Source: Eutreptiella sp. 'Long Island Sound 2002' (lineage: Eukaryota > Euglenozoa > Euglenophyceae > Eutreptiales > Eutreptiaceae). From it: 64,000 nt of DNA. A program made the position numbers and the translations under genes. Positions within the stretch are counted from its first letter, which is position 1; every line of letters starts with the position of its first letter. Positions 11,101-23,100 of this stretch are shown here, in pieces. The stretch covers positions 65,080,453-65,144,452 of the forward strand of contig OZ038389.1 in NCBI GenBank assembly GCA_964036045.1, written 5' to 3'. The notes below the pieces were generated by a model, which was given only the letters and a program-made list of their open reading frames with translations, had not been told where the DNA came from and made no database searches.

Positions 11101-14100
11101 CCTCAGACATTGGCACGAAAATATAACTTGGGAACACTCGCAGTTTGATATCAGAAGGAGTGGCAGGCAAATAACCCATTGCCTTAAATGAGATCAGACG
11201 ACTCTACCTCGTCAATGGTGTCGGTTTCCTCCAGCTGCAGGTCGTCTAAAAGCATGGGCTCAGACATCTTCTGTGTCGGGAAAGGTGAAGTGACAGCAAA
11301 GTGGATGAACCCAAAAGTAAGACCCCCCCCAAAAGTAAGACCCCTCTTGGGACCCACGACCAGCTGGACTGAAAGTAAGACCCCCAGTCTTACTTTCAGG
11401 AGGGAGGTTTACTGACAGAGGGCGCACAGAGAATGTAATGATACTCTGCTTGTTGATGTGTTTTCTTTGTAATCTCCAAATCTGCTTGTGTTTTCAAAAT
11501 CCTTCAGATCCCAAATCCTTCATAAGCGCAGCGCGATACAAATCAACAAACATTTCTCCAAACTTAATGTCATCCCATCAGTCTGTATACACACATAATT
11601 TTATAATGTAAAATACCTACAAATGCGCTGCACATCGATTTCTAAATGTCTATCTTATTTTACCTTCAGGCGTGTCTACATGCGCGCGCGATCGCATTAG
11701 CGATCTTTACACCTAAACCTATTACACTCCCTTCCCAAGCTATTTGCAGGGGGGCACCTCAGCAAATGGCTGACTCAGAAAAAAATAGACACTCAGATCT
11801 TTACACTGGGGGGGGGGGGGAGGCTGAGCTGTTGAATGCCCAGAACAGGGTGTCAAACAAAAAACGGTCAAATACACACCCGAAAAAAAATTCACCGAGG
11901 CGTGCTACAGAATTGCACTGCAGCCTTGCAGCCCTACATACCAGTTAGGGTAGGCATAGGTGTTGAGGGGGGGCGTGTGACACAGCAACCCTACAATACT
12001 GACCTACCTACAAACAGGAAAACCGCCTGCAGCAATGGCTAAGCAGGCGCTACAGTGCTGTGAAACGTGAGTGGGTTGGGGGGGAGAAGGCTGTAAGAAA
12101 ATCTTTAAAAATTTTCGCGATTGCCTGCCTGTAAAAAGGTTAGACTATGAACAAACATTCATCCCCTGCCTGCCCTGCAGCACACACAACGTGGACGGTG
12201 TTGTTTTTATTTTGCTCTGCCCAATTCTCCAAAAGTTCAAACCTGCAAGATTGTACAGAAAACCCAATTAACCTGTATTAACTTGAATGCATTATCTCTG
12301 ATCTCTGATATCTGATGATCCTGCACCGAATTGAGGCCCTTGTGCGCTTTGTCCATGTGATGCCCATTTGCTGGTGCTGCAGTGCAAAGACAAAAGGAAA
12401 AGCATGCATATCAAGTAAAAGACGTGTCTAATCGTCAGCCATACCTGAACATATTCACCAAACCGAAACTTCTGAAAACGAAAACACAATTCTCGTCATC
12501 TTTGGCCGCCAGTCCTCGTTCCAACAAAATTACCCCGGCACCCTGTTCGGCGACCTTCGTTTCAGCGGCCTCAAAGCGGCCTTGGTCATCCTGTTGCCAC
12601 TGCCGCATACGAGCCGTAAGCACCCGTATTTTGCGATGAAGGCCCTTGCAGGCCTTGTCAGCGCGCCTGCGCTCTGCACGCAGCTCCTCGATGTGCTGGG
12701 CGCGTGCCGCCTCAAGCAGGCGGCTGATCATCTCTTTGGCGTCCATCAAGTCGTCACATGGCGCCTTGGACGCTGTACTGGGCAGATCGCTCTCACAAAG
12801 GCCGCTGTATCCACCGCTTGAAGCACTCCTTGACGACGACGCCCGTTGCACAGCAGACATACCAACATACAGACATACCGTGGAGAGTTCAGAGATCAGA
12901 GTTCAAAGCCCAATCCTGATCGGAATCCAGAGTACAAGGATGATCATGGTTGGTCAGTGGTTAACATAATGCATGTTCACAGTGCGTGTTTCAATTTTTA
13001 TCTGCTTTTGTCAGACATCTGTCGCTTGCTTCGCAGGTGTGAGATGTCTCGTGAGGGGAGTGTAATGAAACAGTGATACGCACCCCAACATGAATCAGAG
13101 AGTGCGTGCCCATCAGAGTTCGCGCGCGCATTATGGATGATCATTTGCACGTTGTTGATTGTTTATAATTAAACTCAGATCACACTTTATTTGTAAGATT
13201 GAACGCTCTGAGGCTTGCAGAAGACGCTGCGAAGTAGGAGAGAACTAACTGTGCATAATTGTTTTAATATTGCGAGTTTTCTGTACTACACTGCAGGGTC
13301 TTGCATTTTTAATGATGATTTGGACTCACTCTTGTATGTGCCATTGCTGATTGGGTATTCCGAGGGATCCGAAGTCATTCGCCTAAAACTCTGCAAGTTC
13401 GGGAATGTCAAACTAAAATGGAGGTTACGCCAATCTCAAAACAAGAAGACACAGGCAGTGACACTACGTCAGTGCCCTGTCACGCACGATTTCCGTACCC
13501 CCCCCCCCCCTCTTGCGAGAACAACGCCCTTGTCAAATCAGCACGAGGTGCTGCTTCCGCAGCTTTGGGACCCGTGGAATTTGGTGGTTCCATTTTCTGG
13601 TTGTCCATTAACCACTTGCGCCCACATGTCTGGTTCTCCAGGCGTGCAGGTCATGCGGACTGGGCCATGCATGCAGGAGCTGTGCTCTTAGGGTTTAGAG
13701 CCGTAGGGCGGTTGGTTCTGCGATTCGTTATTGCATTTTTTCTGCATATTTGTCAGTCATGTTTTTGAATGGTCACGAAGCCAAATACCTCTCCCCTCTG
13801 GTCCCCATGGTACGCCTGCAAAGGGCCGCTGACCTGCTTGTTGGTCGAGGTCACTGGCACACTTCCTCAGCCTTTGTGGCAGACCCCCATCACAAGACCA
13901 ACAAAGAGGTCACACAAAAACCATTGCACGGCATATGCCAAACGCCACCCGGGCCGCAGCCCTGGTGGGGCACCCCCCTGACCCTGCCTCCTGCGCCTGT
14001 TTGGACAGTGGTTGTGCGACGTGGTAGCCAACCAGCCTTGAAGCAGAGCCCCCCCCCCTCCCTGGGTTCCAGGGTCAACAGGCTCTCAGTCAGTGCCACA

Positions 14101-17100
14101 CAACGCGTTGACTTTGGGCCGGTTGCTGTTCGTACTGATTGCCGGGCTTCACTTGTGGCCGGGGGCGGGGCGTACACCATTGAGGGAGATGCCTCCGGGC
14201 CCATCCCCCTTTGGGGCTTCTGTGATGACAGCAGGGCATGCAAAGGGGCCGTACCCAACACCTTCCTTCACTTTGCAGGCAGCCACGGCGTCGCCTGCAC
14301 CGTCGCACAAATCCTTCCAGCCCCAGGCGGCCTCAGGCTCAGGACTCATTGCAGACTACGGCAATTTCCGGCCCCTGCAACCCATTGGGTCCCGAACTGT
14401 GTACTCCTCCAGCTCCACCACGACCCCCTGTGTGGGAGAGTCCACACCACAGACTTGTGAAGGTGTGCCCCAAACATCGTGGACTCTACCGACGGCACAC
14501 ACCACATCCCCTCAGCCCCTCGCCCATCGTACCCCCCCCCCCATCGCCCCTTTGTGACCCAAGCCGTGGGGTGCGCGCTGGGAAGGACCCGTGTTCGAAT
14601 CCAACCAACGCGTCGGGCGAACCGGTCCACCCTCTGAGGCAAGCGACGCGATGAGGACCGCACCCCCCCCCCCCCCATCACCACCTGCGCCTGCAAGGGT
14701 GCATATGACAGCAATGTCAAGTGTAACCCGCTTATTTTTTTTGCGACTTACGCTTTTTTTGTGACACAGCCTACGCCAAAAACAAAAGAATCACGCGACT
14801 TAGGCTTTTTAAAAAAAAAAACACGACTTGTGCTTTTTAAAAGAAAATTACACAATTTACGTCTTTTTTGTGATGCGACCTACACCAAAAAACACGCGAT
14901 TTACGCTTTTGAAAAACAAATCCGCGACTTGCACCAAAAAACAAAAGAACTCTCCCCTGCTTTGAAGTGTTGGGGACCCCCCCCAGACGGCAGGGGTTAT
15001 GTAGCCAATCTGCCCACTTGTGTCCCACTGCTGATTCTTGTCCTCGACTCTAAAGCGTTGGGGACCCCTCCACACAGCAGGGGTTATGTAGCGAATCTGC
15101 CCACTTGTGGGCCACTGCTAACGTTGTCCCCCGCTCTAAAGTGGGGACCCCCTGAACCCCCAGACGGCAGGGGTTATGTAGCCAATCTGCCCATTTGCAG
15201 ACGACTGCTGATTTTGTCACCCGCTCTAAAGTGTTGGGGACCCAGACGACAGTGTATATGCAGTGAATCTGCCCACTTGCGGGCGACTGTTGATTTTGTC
15301 CTCCGCTCTGAAGCGTTGGGCTAATGGACTCCCATGCTTTTGCGTGGCCCCTCGAGTTGGGGTTATGGAATCCCACTCTTTTGTGTGGCCCCTCGGATTG
15401 GGGTGATGGACTTCCGCGCTTGGGCGAGGCCCCTCGAGTTGGGGCACGCTTTTGCGTGGCCCCTCCAGTTGGGGTGATGGACTCCCGCGCTTTGGCATAG
15501 CCCCTCCACTTGTGGTCTAGGACTAGTCGTTTCTGATTTATGTTCTTTGCATTGGGATCCTATGGTGCCTTTGCGTTGCCTTTGCATTGCACCATTAGGT
15601 TCGGGGTGTTGTGCCCTTGTTTGCTTTGCAGAGGGGGGCGTGCTAGACATATCCATCTTCAAGCAGTGCCGCAAGTAGTTGTCTTTGCTCGTGTGCACTT
15701 AGAAAAGTGTGCCATGGCGTGATGGGAAGGTTAGGTACACAGTGCATGTGTGCAATCTCTTCGGCAAGGGGACTTGCAACTTGACACCGCACGGTTTCGT
15801 GTTGACCGCAGGTGCTTCATTCAAGAATCCATGGCGTTTGAGGATGTTGTGGCGGTGGCCATAGAAAACTGATGATTTGGGAGGGGGCAACAGGTAGCCA
15901 AGAGTCATCTTGTTGTTGGCTAAAGGGAGGCCTTTTACAACATTGCGGACACCGTAATGGAGCTTAGAGAGGCCAAACTGGTGCCGTTGCGTATTAGGTG
16001 CTGGTGGGGTTTGTGTGCAAGAGTGTTGTACTAGTTCTTGTTTTGTTGTATGTTGCATGGCATGTGACAGGGGTTCGTCCCTTGGCACTTTGTATTGCGC
16101 ATCTCATTTTTTTTTCATCCACATGATGGAAGATCGGGCAAGACAAAAGTCACGTTTCACCAGCAATGAAGGTGACTTCGTGCAGTCAAAGCCATTATTC
16201 GTAGCCATGATGGCGGCACTGAATGAGTCCCAGGGCCCTTGTGCCACATTTCTCAAGGAGAAGGGTGCTATGCCCGACACAAGACATATATCAGGGTCCA
16301 ATGCCGTGTATTATAACATGCTATGGCCCACAGCGTGTGTGGATGCAGAAGTGGGTGGCACAACTGCAGGGTAAGCAAAGCTAGACAATTTTTTTTTTTG
16401 CAAACACAATGTCTCATATAGACTTTGTTCGGAAGAAGCCCACATTGAAGCATGCCGTGGAGAACATTGGCACTACCCAACGGGATGTGCATCAGTATTT
16501 GGTGGTCAAGGGCTTTGAGGTGGGGGGAAAGGATGAGGAACATGTGTATTTGGGGTTGAAGTTCATTGGTTTGCAACTTGCTGGTGAATCCATGTTAAAC
16601 TCCGTTTTCCACTTCTTATAAAGCCATGCATCCTCATCATCAGAGACGCAGCCACGCATTGGACACTCAACTATGGTCAAGCAAAAGCCACAACCTTCAC
16701 AGTGCATTCACCACAAGAACACTTTCCTCTCACACTGCCCACAAGTCCAAGGGGGCCAGAAAAGGTTCAACCGGTGCGACATCTTCCTATGCGTGGCGGA
16801 GTTGCCTTTGGGGGGCACTACCACGGCATCCTCATATGCATATGACGTTGCACCATCCGTATTGGATTGTGGACCTCATTGTTTCACTCCCTTCTTGTGG
16901 GTTTTCTTTGAGGAAGAATGTTTTTGTGGTTCCGCCCGTGCAGCGACCAAGCGTTCCGCACGTCCCAACTTGAAGGGCCGCAGGGCAATCAACTCCCAGG
17001 AGTACTGGGTGGGCACCTTGAAACGTGGAATCTTCACAATGTGCCACAAAAGGGATATGGCATACATACCGTATGGTGGGCAAGTGCAAAGCTCTGCGTT

Positions 17101-20100
17101 GACCGGGTGGATTGGCATGAAGGCAACAAAGTCCTTCCATTGCAATGATTTGCCTTTCTCTATCTTTCGCAATGTCTTATTCCACGATGCCACTGTTGAG
17201 ACATCAACAAGGGGGGAGATCTTCATGTGCGAACCACTATCGAAGATCTTCCGCTTGACGTTTGTGGTAAGCGCACTCACTAACCGCCGGAGGCGACGTC
17301 GACTAAATTGCTGACAAACTCCTGCATCACACAGATCCCAGGCAACGTGGGACGGGGTCTGTTGCGGCTTGAAATAAGCCTCCTCAACCTTCTCCCTCAC
17401 ACATGCTGCCAGCCAATCCCCTTGTACCTTGCCTTCCCACCCATGGTCGCAGCAAGTTGAGCCATGTGGCGAAAAAACCTCCGACTGCCAAACACCACGT
17501 TGTTCGCCGTCCACACGTGCTACAAACCGCACCCGCAGTAGGCATCACATTTGGGTTTGTGGTCCCGCTTGGGGTGTAAGGGGTTCGTGGCACACGAAAG
17601 AACACAATTTATTTGTCTTTGAAGAGGTATGCTTGCGGTGATGCCCCTTTTTGTACCAATGCTCTGATGTTGCAGGCCCCGTGTCATGTTCCGAGAGGGG
17701 AAGGGGGTCCACCAGAAACCCCCTGGTCTTGTTGAGGATGAGGTGGACACATATGAGGCTTTGGTACTAGCTGGTAGGGTGAGTGCACTTTCAAATGAGG
17801 TGCCCGCCCTCCTTGTTTGATGAGGAGGACTCCCCACCCAAAGTAGCTGAGTTGTTGGATGCCGGCACTGCGGAGCAAGATATTGCTATGCCTGTCACTC
17901 CCTTCAAAGTAGCCGAGCTATTGGATGCCGGCATTTCTGAGGAGGAGGATATTGCTATTCCTTTCAGTGTAGCATGGAAGGTTACCTGTCGCACGTTTGT
18001 CGATGAAACCAAGCCCTCTTGTCGTGGGAGATTGGTTGAGCGAGAAGGACAATATTGCATGGCTTAACCATAAGTTGTACCACGATGAAACCGGTGAGCC
18101 ACGGGGATGGACTACAATAGTGACAAACATTATGTCCTGCCTGAACATCATGCAGAAGTACGAAGGTAGTCAGGGCATCGGTCACACAATCGTTGGTTTG
18201 GCTTGGAGGCCGTGCCACATTTTTTTTGTTAATAGTGATGATTGCGAAGGGAAGAAGGCAATATGGCTACCTCCTCCTCGGAGCAGAAAGCCGGAGAATC
18301 TCCTGCCTACCCAACCTCCAACTCTGAGGATGTGCCCCCAGATGGGCAGCCGAGGAAGGGCCATGTTGACACCCCCCACAACAACCCCGTATTCCTTTGC
18401 CTCTTCTAACCCCCCAGCATGTAATGACGCCCGTCCATATGTGCTCATACGTGGAAAGTGATTCGAGGTCCCCAAGGCGTATCCAAAGGTTGGTTGGTGA
18501 ACGACCAACAATTTATTGATGACCTGAACAAGTACCTTGTAAAGGATATCTCTGACACTTGTGCGCGGAACACCAATCCGCGTGCAAAGCCGAAGTCATC
18601 AGACACAAAGTCAAATTTGATTTACAAGTGTGTGTTTGCCGACTTCTTGAAGTATTTGATTTACAAGTGTGTGTTCGCCGACTTCTTGTAGTTGGCTCCA
18701 CGCCATTATGGTCGCATGCGAAGAATGTGTTGGCCCAAGGTGACCGGACTCAAGTGGTATCATTGGCTTGAGCCGCAGCCGGTGGCGCCGGTAGCAATAT
18801 AGTCATTTTGATACTGCTTGCCAAAGGTCGAAGGGCTGCATTTTTCGTTTGCGATCATGATGAGCAACACATATGAGTGTACTCCAACATTATTTCCTTC
18901 TTTCCGCCATCTGCAAGCGATGAGTATAAAAACCACCCTTCACGCCACAGCTCCATTGCTTTACCCGTGCCGGAGGTACCCAAAATGTCCGTGGGGGCTA
19001 TATGCTTTACCTCCTCCGGTAGCAATGGTGGTTGTTGCAACGGTGAGCTACGCTTTTCTCATGACAGCAAATCACGCCGGCCATGCGGGGCGCATCGGTT
19101 CTCGCGATTGGGACATGCGGTTGGTTTTGCCAAAGGAGGGGGGGGGGCTTTCGAAGGTCCAAAAAGTTGTGGATTTTAGCAAACTGGCATTTTTTCGCCC
19201 CGCGCCCCCTTTTTTTCCTCACCACCAAAGGTTGATGCGGGGTTTTCCGGCCCCTTTGGCCGCCGAATTTTGTTTTGCCCACAGCCACCGCAGACTGGGG
19301 ACGGAAGGAGGGATGGACATTCCTTTTCATGTTCTTCAGTAATGTTTGAAATCTCCATTAAATTCTGGGCATTTTGCATGTTGTTAGGCAGAGTAGTGCT
19401 TGAGGCGCAGTGTGCGGGTTCAGAGCAGTTGCCTAGGGCACAATATGCTCCCACCACCAATTCTTTACCCACGTATGTTCAAAATGATTATCCTGGCACG
19501 GGGATCATTTTGAGGCATGTATGTCAGGGTATCCGGAACCCCCCCCCCCTGCCCTGAACCTCTTTTGTCAACCCCCCCCATGTTTTTCCAACCCCCAACA
19601 TTTGGTGTGCGTTTTTTTCAGAGACCCCCCCCCTTGCTTTTCCAACCTCCTGAAAAGTGTGGAAGCCGCACCCATGTCCAAACCGACGCCCCCCTGGCAC
19701 GAAGGCGCACACCGCGTTTGCGAACAGATTTACCCCTTGCGAACGCGGAAGGTGGGCGTGACGTGATCTGAGGTGATCCTCAGGAAGGCATCCTTTGGGC
19801 ATATGCACATGAGGTGCCTGGCCACATCAGGTGAACTGGTGGCCGACAGGGGCCGGTGCACCACAGCCCACTGGCCCCACGGCTGCGTTACGGCACACAA
19901 AAGGACATGGGCTCGCACGTAATGCCGAGCCGGGGCCCATTCATTCATCGATCAGCACACGGTGAGGGATTCCAGTCCAACATGCATTGGCCCATATTGC
20001 GTCCAAGCGTGGCCACAGCGGACGGAGGTTGAAAGGGTGACACCCACAAGACATGTCGTTTCCAGCGCTTGGCACTGCCCCGTGGGAGCTCCTGCACCGA

Positions 20101-23100
20101 TGTGTGAGTTTGGCATTGTTCCCAGGCTCAAACTCGAGGACTATGCCCCACAGAACTGTCCAATAGACATGCGAAAAGGTGGACCAGAGGCAGCGGGTTG
20201 AAGATGACAAGTCTGAAAACCCGCGATGAAACGCCGCCGTGCACTTGATGGGCACCAGGCGCCACACGAGCGTGTTCGGGTCGAGTTTCTGCGTCATCCA
20301 CTCTTCGTTGTGCCGTTCCGTTTTCGTTTGGGTTGCTCTCCTCCGGACTGGGCTGTGTGTGTTCTGTCGGCAGTATGTGTGCCTGTGTGCTCTGGACAAC
20401 GGTCTGCTCTTCGGTGGAGGCTGGGGCACAATGCCGCAGGACATGCATTCAGCCCCTTGGATGTGGTAGGCATCGGAGTCCGGCCGTTGCCCTCAGTGCC
20501 CAAATTTTGCGGTGGTGTGTGTTAGTGTCCACAGTCCAGCGGCAGCCACCAAACGCCACTTGTTCGATGACCTTCGGCTCGTCAGGCACGCTTGCATGCC
20601 CGTGGTCAGACCGCCTTTGGCACGTGTCTCGGCGCGAAACCGCCATGCCCCCCCCCCCCCCCCAAACACCAGTATTAAAAAAGGAACGTCGCCATTAAAT
20701 GAGCCCACGCCCGGTAATTTGTCGTCGGGCGGGGGCCGGGCCTGCTCCCTCACACGGCAAGCTCCGCTGGGCACCACTGCCAGCTGCCACTTCAAAAGGA
20801 TGGAGCCCTCGCCCACCCCGCCCCCAGAGCTCACGCGACACACATCGCAGCCCCAAAGTGCCAGCAGATCACACCACATCTTTGCTCTGCATTGCGATTG
20901 TGACACCGGTCAAAGCCGTCCAAGTTTGGGCATTGCTGAAGCAAAATGGAAGGATCTCATTTCACGTGTGCACTGTGCTCCAGCCCCAGCCCTGACCGAT
21001 CCCGCTTGCCACTTGTCAGCGCACGTTGAAGAGCCTCACGAGTGGTCGTACGATCGATGCTCCAAAGATGGCCCCAGCGACTGGGAGAAGGATTGCAAGG
21101 ACAACCTCCAGGGGTCCCCAGTGGATATCTGTGGGGCCGTGGCCTACCCGCTGCCCACCATCAGTGTGTCAGCCTGGGACGTGATTCGCGCAGCATCCAT
21201 CAAAAACAATGGCCACACGGTTCAGGTGTGTGGGATAGGGCGTCTAATACCTGCGCCAGTGCTGTCCATGAGGATCCAGAATTTTTCCTGCTCTTTTTGT
21301 TTGTAAGGAGATCCTGTGGGGACGGCAATTCGTCGCCAACCGTCGGCATTTAAGCGCCGACGGCCTGCAGTTCTAGGCCGAAATTTGTCGGGTAACCTCC
21401 AACCGCCGTCTGGGAACCACCAATCTCTGTCGGTGAAATGCCGACTGCTATTGATTGACTGCTGTCGGTGACTGGTCGACATGTCGAGTGGCTGTTGGTC
21501 GGTGTCGCGCTGTTGGTCGACTGTCGCCCCATGAGTCTTTTTTTTTTTGTGACAGAAGTTTTTCCGTGTTAAGGTACGGACGGGCCTAGTCTGCGCGAGC
21601 GGAAGATGTGGTCACGCGTGATGCCTTGGGGTGACGATGTACTGTTGGGTTGCAGGTGAACGTGGGGTCCAATCCTCCCAAGACACAGATCGGGGACCTG
21701 CACAGCGTTGTGGGCCGCAGCAGCAACCGCACTGTGCACCAGTGGGTCTTGGAGCAGGTGCATTTTCATTGGGGCCGCACGAGCCGCGATGACGAGGGCA
21801 GCGAGCACTACTTGAAGGTATTTGCATTCGTTTCAGCATAGTTCCGGAGTCTTAGGCATAAACTGGGGCGACACTCTCGCCAGAAGTGGACATCGGAAGG
21901 AAGGAATCTTTGGTGAGAAATGGCGGGGAAACCTGGGCAAAACCAGGACAAACCAGGAAAACCCAGGGTAAAAAAAAATTAAACAAGACAAATGGGATCA
22001 GGTGGCAAGAAACTGAGGGGAAAATTGGAAAATTGAGGGCTACAAATGTAAAGGGATGGGTATTGATTTTATGTCTAGTTTCGCTCCAGGAAAAGTGTCC
22101 CCCTGTGCCCCTCTCTTGCATGGCTCCTTCCTTTTTCTGCCGCTTCCTTGGCTACAGTGGAAATGGGCATCTTCCCTGTGCCGCACACAATGGTTTGTTT
22201 TTGTCCCCCCAGGGCAATCACTGCTTAAGCCATGGTAAAGTGCCCCTGCTTTTCAGCTTCATCTTCACCTTCATCTTTTGCGGGCTGTGGACTGCAAGTA
22301 GAGGGTCCCGTTGCCACATGCCCGCGTCCTTAGGCCACCGCGTCCCTGCCGTCCACTCATTTCCCCCCCACCATTTTGGTCAAATCACAATCACCATTTT
22401 GGGATGCTTTCGAAAATTTCCTGGATTTGCCCTTGTTTTGCCATTCCATTGTGGCCTGTGTGGTTTTGGTTTTGCCCTGGCCAGCGATGTTGCTTTGGTC
22501 TGCACAGGCATGGCTGGCATTGCCAACCATGGAGGCCTGGTGGTAGCAGGGCCTGTGCCTGCACGTAGCAGCCAGGGGCCTGTGCACGGGCCACTACGAT
22601 GGGGCAGCAACACATGTCACCAACCCAACCTGCATTGCCACATGCCATAGGGCAAGGCGTACCCTTTGGAGGCCCATTTCGTGCACTACAACTCCGCACA
22701 TGGGGACAGTGTGGGCGAAGTCGCCGGGGCCGGACATGACGACGCACTGCTGGTGGTTGGGGTGTTTTTCGAGTTGGGCTATGATTGGAAGGAGCCCACT
22801 GCCCTCACGGCCATTGCAAAAGACATCGCCAGTGCAGCGAAGGTATGCCACCCCCTGCACTCACCGGCCCTCCATCGGCAGGGCCTGGAGACCTCCAGCC
22901 TGAAGGCTTACAGTCTGGAGGCCCTTCGACAAACACAAATCGGTGGGTCCAGCCAAAAGTACCAACCTGCAAACTGATGCCACGATATGGTTCGGCGCCC
23001 CTCCGAGGGGTAGCGTGAGCAACTCAAGCAATCAATCACTTGAATTGAGTTCTGTTTTTTGGGGGGCTGAAGCAGAACTTTGAGATGTTCCACTTTGTGC

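Larger units (their letters stand above)
14728..19035 (+). mobile_element. DNA transposon copy 1 (rearranged, right end missing)
   Basis: The left end CGCTTATTTTTTTT with repeated CGACTTACGC/T-run motifs matches the left end of the copy at 48431. Shared body segments include the GGGGTTATGTAGCC tandem repeats, the GAGGAGGACTCCCC coding-like block (about 17820-18240) and a 3' block (18470-19035). Homology stops abruptly near 19035 with no right terminal repeat. Relative to copy 2 it gains about 2.3 kb (15.5-17.8 kb) and lacks the protease active-site segment. Confidence 0.6.

Noticed and set aside
19941-20444. 167-codon minus-strand ORF
   Set aside because: Overlaps equally long + strand frames and has no motif support.
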